The position numbers were made by a program, and so were the translations under genes. A DNA stretch of 64,000 nucleotides from Vulcanimicrobiota bacterium. Its GTDB lineage: Bacteria > Vulcanimicrobiota > Vulcanimicrobiia > Vulcanimicrobiales > Vulcanimicrobiaceae. Numbering within the stretch: the first letter of the stretch is position 1; every line of letters starts with the position of its first letter. Where the stretch lies: assembly GCA_019232905.1 (NCBI GenBank), contig JAFANA010000057.1:1-64000 (forward strand), in the 5' to 3' direction. Under the pieces are notes generated by a model. The model had not been told where the DNA came from and did no database searches. It saw only the letters and a list, made by a program, of their open reading frames with translations. Shown one piece after another: positions 15,460-23,290 of this stretch.

Positions 15460-17096
15460 TATTTGCTGCATTACTTCTCGCTGCGGCACTCGCGCCGGCC
15501 GCAGGTACGAACGCGATGGTCGCCACGGAACAGCATCTGGCAACACAAACCGGCGTCGACATCCTAAAAGTTGGAGGTAATGCGGTCGATGCGGCGGTGG
15601 CCGTCGGGTATGCACTTGCAGTCGTAGACCCATGTTGCGGCAACATCGGTGGCGGCGGGTTCATGCTCATCCGAATGCACGACGGACGCGAGCGGTTCAT
15701 TGACTTTCGAGAAAAGGCACCAGAGCGCGCGTCTCGCGACATGTATCTCGACGCGCGCGGCAACGTCGATCCGGAGAAATCGCGCAAGGGCTGGCTCGCT
15801 ATCGGCGTGCCCGGAACCGTGATGGGCTTGGATCGCGCGTTGCGCGAATACGGAACGATGTCGCGATCGCGCGTAATGTCGAGCGCGATCGATCTTGCGC
15901 GAAACGGGTACGTCGTCGAACCCGGCGACATGATCCCGTTCGAAGGCTCGCCCGCGGAAGGCTATAGCGGATGGGCCTTCGGTGAAAAACCGCACGTCGG
16001 CGAACGCATCGTGCAGCGCGATCTCGGTGCTTCGCTTGATTCAATTGCGCGCGACGGCGACGGCGCCTTCTATCGAGGTGCGATCGCGCGCAACATCGTC
16101 GACGCATCGCAGCGCAACGGCGGCCTGCTGACGATGCGTGATTTCGCAGATTACACCGTTGACGAATCGCAGCCAGTGCATTGCACGTATCACGATCTTG
16201 ACGTCGTCTCGGCGCCACCGCCGAGTTCGGGCGGCGTGACGCTCTGCGAAATACTCAACATCATCTCGCCGTATCCGCTCGCGCAGTGGGGCTGGCACAG
16301 CCCGCGAGAGACGCACTACGTCGTGGAAGCGGAACGCCGCGCCTATGCCGACCGCAACGCGTATCTCGGCGATCCGGCGTTCGTTCACGATCCTATCGCG
16401 CAGCTTCTCGATCCGCGCTACGCCGCGTCATTGCGTAAGTCGATCGCTCCCGTTGATCCGACGCCGTCGAAACAAGTGAAGCCCGGTCTTCACATAACCG
16501 TGCACGAAAACGACGATACGACGCACTACTCGATCGTCGACAAAGACGGAAATGCGGTCGCCGTCACGTACACGATCAACGACTGGTTCGGCTCGGGTGT
16601 CGTCGCGCCGCACACGGGATTCTTTCTCAACGACGAGATGGACGATTTCACGTCGAAACCCGGCGTGCCGAACATGTTCGGTCTCGTGCAAGGCGAACGC
16701 AACGACATTCAACCCGGAAAACGTCCGCTCTCGTCGATGACGCCGACGATGGTGTTGCGCGACGGGAAACTTGCGATGGTCACCGGCAGCCCCGGCGGAT
16801 CGCGCATCATCACCATCGCGCTCGAAACAATCCTGAACGTCTTTGACTTCGGAATGAACGTACAACAGGCCGTCGATGCGCCGCGCATGCATATGCAGTG
16901 GCTACCCGATCAAATTCAGTATGAGCCAAATGCCTTTACGGCAACAACGATGAACGCGTTACGCACGGACGGCTACGCATTTTCGGAAGTTCCGTTCTGG
17001 GGTTCCGCGCAAGCGATCGTTATCGATCCAAAAACCGGTATGCGTTATGGCGGGACGGACCGTCGTCATCCCGCAGGAGCCGCGATAGGCTACTGA
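15456..17096 (+). CDS. ggt: Gamma-glutamyltransferase (glutathione hydrolase)
   Basis: A 546-residue periplasmic proenzyme of the N-terminal nucleophile family. It cleaves itself at a Thr and then hydrolyses or transfers gamma-glutamyl groups from glutathione and related peptides. A signal peptide occupies about residues 1-17. The large subunit has GGNAVDAAVAVGYALAVVDP and GNIGGGGFMLIR. The cleavage site and nucleophile are in NDDTTHYSIVD, and the substrate-binding SSM and GSPGGSRI motifs follow (RPLSSMTPTMV, VTGSPGGSRIIT). The length is normal. It begins inside an ATGA overlap with a 13-codon ORF and is divergent from the kinase gene. Confidence 0.94.
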   Translation: MIFAALLLAAALAPAAGTNAMVATEQHLATQTGVDILKVGGNAVDAAVAVGYALAVVDPCCGNIGGGGFMLIRMHDGRERFIDFREKAPERASRDMYLDARGNVDPEKSRKGWLAIGVPGTVMGLDRALREYGTMSRSRVMSSAIDLARNGYVVEPGDMIPFEGSPAEGYSGWAFGEKPHVGERIVQRDLGASLDSIARDGDGAFYRGAIARNIVDASQRNGGLLTMRDFADYTVDESQPVHCTYHDLDVVSAPPPSSGGVTLCEILNIISPYPLAQWGWHSPRETHYVVEAERRAYADRNAYLGDPAFVHDPIAQLLDPRYAASLRKSIAPVDPTPSKQVKPGLHITVHENDDTTHYSIVDKDGNAVAVTYTINDWFGSGVVAPHTGFFLNDEMDDFTSKPGVPNMFGLVQGERNDIQPGKRPLSSMTPTMVLRDGKLAMVTGSPGGSRIITIALETILNVFDFGMNVQQAVDAPRMHMQWLPDQIQYEPNAFTATTMNALRTDGYAFSEVPFWGSAQAIVIDPKTGMRYGGTDRRHPAGAAIGY

Positions 17097-17175
17097 TAAA
17101 CCGGGCAGGCAGAGGGAGGCAGATGCGGGTCCCTGCCATCCTGCCGCTTGCTGTGGCGAAGGGAGAGCTCCGGCG

Positions 17176-19140
17176 ATGCCGCCAGAGCGACAACCGCTGC
17201 CGGCCGTCGTGCTGGTGACGGATCGCATGTTGCGCCTTGCGACCGCGTTTGGTCCGCCGGGCATGAGCGAAGAATTAGACGCGCTTCGCTCCTCCGCGCA
17301 ACCGCTTGATTCGGCGTGGCCGAAAGCCGGTCGATTATTGCGCGCATTGCGCGCAGCGTTACGCGGAAAACGCATGAATTTTTCCGTGGATCTCGGTTCC
17401 GCGCATATCGATGGACAAGCGATGCCGCTGCATTCTACGGATGGTGAGATAGACGGCGCAATTGCCGTCGGAATCGATACGACCGACCACGCGCGGCTAC
17501 GACACGAGATCGATGAGTTGCGCGAAGCCTTGCGTCACGCGCAGAGCGTATCGAGCTTCGCATATTACGTCGTCGATATTCCAAATCAAAAAGTCAACGT
17601 GTCACCGCCGTTTGCGCAGATTTGGGGGCTTCCCGAAGGAACCACGGAACTGCGCTACGCGGAATTGCTCGAACGCGTCCATCCTGAGGATCGCACTTCA
17701 TTCGACGTCTTCGGGCGCGAATCGCTGCAATGCCGCATCGTGCGCCCGAGCGGCGAGGTGCGCCACATTCGGACCTTTGGGACCTATTTTCCGAGCTCGA
17801 ACGGAACGGCAGCGCGCAGCGTCGGCAGCGTCTTTGACTTCACGGAGTTCGCGCAAGCGCAAAACGCCGTCCAGTTCCTCAGCACGCACGATCCTTTGAC
17901 GGGTCTGCTCAACCGGCACCAATTGATCGAAGCGCTCAACGCGTACCTGGATCAGGCGCGAACCGGCGCACTCGTCGTCTTCGACATCGACCGGTTTGCG
18001 CAAGTGAACGAGCTTGCCGGCCACGCCGTCGGCGATCAACTTTTGCGCGCGATCGCGGAGCGCATGCGTTTTCTCGAAGATGAGGGCCACTACATCGCGC
18101 GCTTGGGATCCGACGAATTCGCGTGTTTTCTGATCGAACCGGCGGATCGACCCGTCGTCGATCGCGACGTGGAGCGCCTGCGCGACGCACTCGACGCACC
18201 GTTTACGGCAGGGCATACGGAGATCGTGGTACGCGCGACGATGGGTCTCGCGCGTCATCCCGATCACGGCACCGGCGAAACGCTGCTGCAAAATGCCGGC
18301 ATCGCGTTGTACACCGCAAAAGCGACGATGCGCGGCGGCACGATGTCGTACGATCCCGCGCTCGACCGAAAGATGAGCGTGCGCAGCCGGCTCGAGCGCG
18401 ATCTTGCAAATGCGGTGCGCCGTAATGAATTTGCGATGTACTATCAGCCGCTCATAGATGCAGCGAGCGGTGAGGTCATAGCAACCGAAGCACTGCTGCG
18501 GTGGCAGCATCCGGATCTTGGACTGCTGACGCCGGACGTGTTTCTCAATATCGCCGAAGAAAGCGACGCCGTCGTCGACATCGGCCGTTGGGCGATCGAT
18601 CGCGCGTGCCGCGACGCGCGCGCCATTCGCAAAGAAATGCAGTCGAAGTTGCGGCTCAACGTCAATGTCTCGCCGCGTCACGTGCAATCGAACAAGTTGG
18701 TCGGCCACGTCAACGACGCGCTCGACGAAACGGGTTGGGAGCCCGACGCGCTGCAGCTCGAGGTTACGGAACAACTCCTGATCGAGGACATTCCGAGTGC
18801 CGTTGCCACGCTGCAGCGGTTGCGCGATTCCGGCATTTCGATCGCGATCGACGATTTCGGCACGGGCTACAATACGTTGTCGTATTTAAAATCGTACCCG
18901 GTGACGTGTTTGAAAATCGACCGCGCGTTTGTGAAAGACGCCGAGAGCGATAACTACAGTCGTGCCATCTGCCGATCGGTGGCGGCACTCGCGGATTCGC
19001 TCGAAATGAACGTAATCGGCGAAGGCGTCGAGACCGACGGACAGGCCGATTTTCTACGCGGGATCGGGTGCCGCGAGCTTCAGGGGTATAAGTTTGGGCG
19101 TCCCGTCACGGCATGGGACTTTATGACTGCCTATACATGA
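17176..19140 (+). CDS. PAS-GGDEF-EAL protein, probable c-di-GMP phosphodiesterase
   Basis: A 654-residue cytoplasmic protein: an N-terminal region of unknown fold (1-110), a PAS-like domain (about 120-230), GGDEF (about 235-395) and EAL (about 405-650). The cyclase motif is GSDEF (about 311-315, in IARLGSDEFAC), so cyclase activity is doubtful. The EAL domain keeps the catalytic set: TEALLRW, NVNVSPRH, LEVTE, IDDFGTGYN, KIDRAF, GEGVET and LQGYKFGRP. I therefore infer it degrades c-di-GMP. A purine-rich ribosome site (AAGGGAGAG) precedes the ATG. The stop overlaps the next start (ATGA), coupling it to a protein with the opposite pattern of degeneration. Confidence 0.9.
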   Translation: MPPERQPLPAVVLVTDRMLRLATAFGPPGMSEELDALRSSAQPLDSAWPKAGRLLRALRAALRGKRMNFSVDLGSAHIDGQAMPLHSTDGEIDGAIAVGIDTTDHARLRHEIDELREALRHAQSVSSFAYYVVDIPNQKVNVSPPFAQIWGLPEGTTELRYAELLERVHPEDRTSFDVFGRESLQCRIVRPSGEVRHIRTFGTYFPSSNGTAARSVGSVFDFTEFAQAQNAVQFLSTHDPLTGLLNRHQLIEALNAYLDQARTGALVVFDIDRFAQVNELAGHAVGDQLLRAIAERMRFLEDEGHYIARLGSDEFACFLIEPADRPVVDRDVERLRDALDAPFTAGHTEIVVRATMGLARHPDHGTGETLLQNAGIALYTAKATMRGGTMSYDPALDRKMSVRSRLERDLANAVRRNEFAMYYQPLIDAASGEVIATEALLRWQHPDLGLLTPDVFLNIAEESDAVVDIGRWAIDRACRDARAIRKEMQSKLRLNVNVSPRHVQSNKLVGHVNDALDETGWEPDALQLEVTEQLLIEDIPSAVATLQRLRDSGISIAIDDFGTGYNTLSYLKSYPVTCLKIDRAFVKDAESDNYSRAICRSVAALADSLEMNVIGEGVETDGQADFLRGIGCRELQGYKFGRPVTAWDFMTAYT

Positions 19141-20945
19141 AGTTCGCCTTGAGCGGCGAAACAGGCGGAGCGGTGTTTGACGATATCTTCGGACTCGTTC
19201 AGTCTATACTGGGCGACGCTGGTAGCGTTGTACCATCGGAAGATCGCGCCCTCGCATTCGCGCGGATTGCTGCAATGCGGGCATTTCTCGCGCGCCTTGA
19301 AACAGAATTGCCACAGGTTATTGCCGAAGCGTTATTAGAAGCTGCTCGCGTGACCGGCGCCGACGTGGCTGCGATTCTCGAAATGCAGACGTCCGGGATG
19401 AGATTCGTCTGCTCTACCGATCCGACGCTGCTCGATGAAACCGTGGAATGGGAGAACGACCGCAAAGAGCTCGGCGACCGCGGATCTGGTGTCCTGCGCA
19501 AGGCTGCGGCCGTGAAAGACGCGCTCTGCTCGACCTTCACCGCCGACGACCGGCGTTGGGCGTTGCTCCTGGGTGAACGGACGGGCCGCCTGCAGCGCGA
19601 TGCCTTTGAAGCGCAGGCGCAAGTCATCCTCGACGTGCTTACGCACCTGCTGCGCTTCCGCTCTGCGCGAGCCGAAGGGCGTGCGATGTTGGACCATCTG
19701 ACGGGCCTTCCGGATCGCTGGTCGACGATGAGCCGCCTGACGGAGACCGTCATCGCCGCCAACCGCAACGAAACGCGTTCGGCGCTACTCTTCATCGATT
19801 TGAACGGTTTCAAGAACGTCAACGATCGCTACGGTCACGCGCACGGCGACGCGGCGCTGAAGTCCATTGCAACGAAGATGCGCGACGCACTGCGTTCCAA
19901 CGAATTCGTCGGCCGCATCGGCGGCGATGAATTCGCTGTCGTGCTGCCGATGGTGCGTAGTTACGAGGAAGCCACTGCGGCGGCAGCGCGTTTGGCCGAG
20001 GGCGTGCGCGATTTACATATCAGCTACGGCGAGGAAAGCGTGTCGGTGAGCATCGGCATCGCGTTCTTCCCCGAACACGCGTCGAACGAAGACGAGTGGC
20101 TGCATCACGCCGATCTCGCGATGTATCAAGCCAAGCGCCAGCGGCAAAGCTACTGCGTTTTCGTGCCGGGCGCCACGCCGAGCGACGTCCGTGCAATGAG
20201 CATCGATGTCGAAGAAGCGTACGACCGCGAGTTTCTGCTGTGCTTCCAGCCGATCTTCGACGTGCAATCCGGAGAAGTCGTTGCGGCCGAAGCGCTGTTA
20301 CGGTCGCTTCATCCCCGAAGCGGCGTGCAATCCGCGCTCACGACCATGGAAGCGGCGCGCGCGCGCAAGTCACTCGAGCACCTCGATGCGTGGGTGACGC
20401 GTCGCGCGTTACGCTACGCGAACGAGTGGCGCGATCAAGGCGTCATGCGCATTCACGTGAACATCGGCGTTGCGAGTGAGGAGATACTCAACGGCGTGTT
20501 GCGAGCGATCGATGCAAGCGGAACCGACGCATCAATGCTCGCCGTGGAACTGGACTGGAGGCGATTCAGCGACGACCTGGACGCGCACCGTTCGTTTGCA
20601 GAGGCGGCTGAACGCTGCGGTTTATATGTCGGACTCGATGGGTTCGGCGATAGCCCGCTCGATCTCGCGATGCTCGAAACGCTCGCCGTTCGTTTCGTGA
20701 AACCGTCGAAAGTGCTTCTACCATCCGGCGGTGCGACCGGACGCGGTATGGAAGCGATCGTTGCGATTTCGCAGGTCTATGGGTGGGACGTCATCGCGAC
20801 GCGTGTCGCAACTGCTGACGACCGTGCAGCGATCCGAACGGCCGGCGTCAAATACATGCAAGGATTCGCGGCCGCACAGCCCATGACCGCAATCGATTTC
20901 GAACAATGGATAGAAAGCAGCCCGCGTATCGCTCTCGTGAGTTGA
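19137..20945 (+). CDS. GAF-GGDEF-EAL protein, probable diguanylate cyclase
   Basis: A 602-residue protein: a GAF-like N-terminal sensor (about 20-175), GGDEF (about 180-345) and EAL-like domain (about 355-595). The cyclase half is intact, with FIDLNGFKNVNDRYGHAHGD and IGGDEFAVV. In the EAL half the EAL triplet remains (AAEALLRS), but other metal and catalytic residues are gone: DDFG has become LDGFGD, the E-x-T-E strand reads AVELDW, and GEGVET has become ATRVAT. The half is therefore probably a non-catalytic binding or regulatory domain. ATG 19137 overlaps the upstream TGA. An earlier in-frame start at 19113 lies inside the upstream gene. Confidence 0.88.
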   Translation: MKFALSGETGGAVFDDIFGLVQSILGDAGSVVPSEDRALAFARIAAMRAFLARLETELPQVIAEALLEAARVTGADVAAILEMQTSGMRFVCSTDPTLLDETVEWENDRKELGDRGSGVLRKAAAVKDALCSTFTADDRRWALLLGERTGRLQRDAFEAQAQVILDVLTHLLRFRSARAEGRAMLDHLTGLPDRWSTMSRLTETVIAANRNETRSALLFIDLNGFKNVNDRYGHAHGDAALKSIATKMRDALRSNEFVGRIGGDEFAVVLPMVRSYEEATAAAARLAEGVRDLHISYGEESVSVSIGIAFFPEHASNEDEWLHHADLAMYQAKRQRQSYCVFVPGATPSDVRAMSIDVEEAYDREFLLCFQPIFDVQSGEVVAAEALLRSLHPRSGVQSALTTMEAARARKSLEHLDAWVTRRALRYANEWRDQGVMRIHVNIGVASEEILNGVLRAIDASGTDASMLAVELDWRRFSDDLDAHRSFAEAAERCGLYVGLDGFGDSPLDLAMLETLAVRFVKPSKVLLPSGGATGRGMEAIVAISQVYGWDVIATRVATADDRAAIRTAGVKYMQGFAAAQPMTAIDFEQWIESSPRIALVS

Positions 20946-21334
20946 TGGAGACCTGTTCGCTCGTGCAACTCGCGAGCGACGGTTGCAAGTGGTGCGCATC
21001 CGAGCTGCCGAAACGGCGGCGAACGTGGTGCAGCGACAAATGTGCAAACGCCTTCTGGAACAATCATTGGTGGACACTCGCGCGCCGCGCCGCAAAACGC
21101 CGCGACAAATATCGCTGTAAACGCTGCGGCGAACGCGCACCCAAACGCGGCACGCCGAACTATAGCGCGCTACGCAAGACCCACCGCGTCGAAGTCAATC
21201 ACATCGAACAAGCCCGCGGCGCGCACGTCCGACTCAGCTGCTTGCACCACCTGAGCAATCTCGAGACTCTATGCCTGTCGTGCCATAAAGCACACACAGC
21301 CGCAATGAGAAAAGCTAACCGACCTAGCCGCTAG
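20945..21334 (+). CDS. Small HNH-type endonuclease-like protein
   Basis: A 129-residue basic protein. It has several CxxC-type zinc pairs (CKWCAS, CSDKC, CKRCGER, CLSCHK) and an HNH-like core, RVEVNHIEQARG, then CLHHLSNLETLCLSCHKAHT, in which His-Asn-His-like metal ligands are visible. This suggests a DNA-cleaving or DNA-binding beta-beta-alpha metal protein. ATG 20945 shares a base with the stop of the upstream GGDEF-EAL gene (TGATG), so it is probably cotranslated with it. No phage or intein context is present. The role could be repair, restriction or an accessory function, and none is proven. Confidence 0.72.
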   Translation: METCSLVQLASDGCKWCASELPKRRRTWCSDKCANAFWNNHWWTLARRAAKRRDKYRCKRCGERAPKRGTPNYSALRKTHRVEVNHIEQARGAHVRLSCLHHLSNLETLCLSCHKAHTAAMRKANRPSR

Positions 21335-21370
21335 GTCCGGGCACGCGTGCTCTGGTATAACAGGGGCCGT

Positions 21371-22228
21371 ATGCAATCCGTCACTGCCGAGCGCCTCAAG
21401 GAGCTCAAACTCAAGGCGAATGACGTCCGACAGGGGATCATTCGCTCGCTTTTGTCGGCGGGCTCCGGGCATTCAGCCGGGTCGCTGGACATGGCCGACA
21501 TTTTTACCGCGCTGTACGGCGCCGTGATGAACCACGACCCGAAGCGTCCGGAGTGGGAAGACCGCGACCGGCTGCTGCTCTCTTGCGGACACATCGCACC
21601 GGTTCGCTACTCGGCGATGGCCAATTTCGGATACTTTCCGGTCGAAGAATTGCTGACGCTTCGGAAGTTTGGTTCGCGTTTGCAAGGCCATCCGGAGCGG
21701 GTGAAGTTGCCGGCGCTGGAAACGACCTCCGGTCCGCTCGGTGAAGGGCTCGCGCAAGGCGTCGGGATGGCGGTCGGTGCGAAGCTCGACAAAAAGAACT
21801 GGCGCGTCTTCGTCGTCACCTCCGATGCGGAACATCAGTGTGGATTGCACTGGGAAGCAATGATGACGGCCGGCAAGTTCAAACTCGACAACCTGACCTG
21901 CATCATCGATCGCAACTTCATTCAAATCGACGGCAGCACCGAAGACGTGATGCCGCTCGAGCCGCTCGCGGATAAGTATCGCGCGTTCAATTGGGAAGTG
22001 TTCGAATGCGACGGGAACGATATCGAAGCGTTCATCGACACGGTCGAACGAGCGAAGCGCGTCGAAGGCAAACCGCAAATCATCATTGCGAACACGGTTC
22101 CGGGCAAGGGCGTGAGTTATATGGAAGGCGATTACACGTGGCACGGAAAGCCGCCGAATAAGGCGCAAGCCGACGAAGCACTTGCCGAACTGGAATCGCA
22201 ACGCGAAAGGATTCTCGCCAATGTCTAG
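21371..22228 (+). CDS. Transketolase, N-terminal subunit
   Basis: A 285-residue thiamine-diphosphate-binding half of a split transketolase. It has GHSAGSLDMADIFTALYG, the HIAPVRYSAMANFGYFPVEE region, then SDAEHQCGLHWEAMMTA and CIIDRNFIQIDG, which together hold the metal-diphosphate site. With the partner at 22221 it should transfer two-carbon ketol units in the pentose phosphate pathway. ATG 21371 is preceded by an extended -10 (TGGTATAAC, 21353-21361) ending 9 nt upstream, so the leader is very short. A GTG start at 21347 would lie upstream of that transcript start and is rejected. Confidence 0.9.
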   Translation: MQSVTAERLKELKLKANDVRQGIIRSLLSAGSGHSAGSLDMADIFTALYGAVMNHDPKRPEWEDRDRLLLSCGHIAPVRYSAMANFGYFPVEELLTLRKFGSRLQGHPERVKLPALETTSGPLGEGLAQGVGMAVGAKLDKKNWRVFVVTSDAEHQCGLHWEAMMTAGKFKLDNLTCIIDRNFIQIDGSTEDVMPLEPLADKYRAFNWEVFECDGNDIEAFIDTVERAKRVEGKPQIIIANTVPGKGVSYMEGDYTWHGKPPNKAQADEALAELESQRERILANV

Positions 22229-23237
22229 CACCGATGTGATGGATGCGGCGGCTCGCGCGATGCATCTGGTCGACTACCGCAACACTGCGGAAGTCAAGCA
22301 ACTGCCGACGCGCAACGGCTTCGGCGAAGGCTTGATCGAGGCGGGAAACCGCAACAAGAACGTGCTCGCGATTTGCGCCGATCTCGCGGAATCGACGCGC
22401 ATGGAAGGGTTCAAAAAAGCGCATCCGGCGCAATATCTCGAGATCGGTGTTGCCGAGCAGATGCTCGTCGCGATGGCGGGCGGTCTCGCCGCGGCCGGAA
22501 AAATTCCGTGGATTGCTTCGTACGCGATGTTCAATCCGGGACGCTCGTGGGAGCAAGTGCGCACGATCATGGCGCTCAACGAAACGAACGTGAAGATCGC
22601 GGGCGCGCACGCCGGCGTTTCGGTCGGACCGGACGGCGCGACGCACCAGGCGATCGAAGATATCGCGATCATGCGCGTGATTCCGCACATGTTCGTCGTC
22701 GTGCCGTGCGATTCGGTACAAACGAAGAAAGCAACGCTCGCGCTCTCGGAAACGTTCGGCCCGACGTACTTACGCTTTGCGCGTGAGAAATCGCCGATCG
22801 TGACGACGGAAGAGACGCCGTTCGAAATCGGCAAGGCGCAGACGTTCCGCGAGGGCAGCGACGTCGCCATCGTTGCGTGCGGAATTCTCGTCTATAATGC
22901 GCTCATCGCAGCGGACGAACTCGCGCGCGAAGACGGCATCGAGTGCCGCGTGGTGAACAACCATACGATCAAGCCGATGGACGAGCCGGCGATTGTCGAT
23001 GCAGCAAAGCACTGCAGTGCGGTCGTTACGGTGGAGGAACACCAAGTGCACGGCGGCATGGGGTCGCGCGTTTCGGAGATCCTCGCGGAACGTCAGCCTG
23101 TCCCGATCGAGTTCATCGGCGTGCGCGATCAATTCGGTCAATCGGGCGATCCGGTTGAATTGATCGAGTACTACGGCATGGGAACGGCCGCCATCAAAGA
23201 AGCCGCGAGGCGCGCGTATGCGCGTAAACGCTCGTAA
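22221..23237 (+). CDS. Transketolase, C-terminal subunit
   Basis: A 338-residue protein with the pyrimidine-binding domain of transketolase (RNKNVLAICADLAESTRMEG, IGVAEQMLVAMAGGLAAAGK with the catalytic Glu of the GVAEQ motif) and the C-terminal regulatory-type domain (VTVEEHQVHGGMGSRVSEIL). It overlaps the N-terminal subunit gene by 8 bp, with AAAGGA before ATG 22221. The two form one functional enzyme, as in other bacteria and archaea with split transketolase. Confidence 0.92.
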   Translation: MSSTDVMDAAARAMHLVDYRNTAEVKQLPTRNGFGEGLIEAGNRNKNVLAICADLAESTRMEGFKKAHPAQYLEIGVAEQMLVAMAGGLAAAGKIPWIASYAMFNPGRSWEQVRTIMALNETNVKIAGAHAGVSVGPDGATHQAIEDIAIMRVIPHMFVVVPCDSVQTKKATLALSETFGPTYLRFAREKSPIVTTEETPFEIGKAQTFREGSDVAIVACGILVYNALIAADELAREDGIECRVVNNHTIKPMDEPAIVDAAKHCSAVVTVEEHQVHGGMGSRVSEILAERQPVPIEFIGVRDQFGQSGDPVELIEYYGMGTAAIKEAARRAYARKRS

Positions 23238-23261
23238 CAGGAAACTAGCAGCCGGTTTTGA

Positions 23262-23290
23262 GAAGGGATCATCGTGGCGGTGATCCCTTC
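23262..23290 (+). repeat. 10-bp inverted repeat abutting a start codon
   Basis: GAAGGGATCA, loop TCGTGGCGG, TGATCCCTTC, directly followed by GTG 23291. It has no T-tract, so it is a weak terminator candidate. It could be an operator, or an RNA hairpin that controls translation of the SpoIIE-type protein. Confidence 0.5.
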
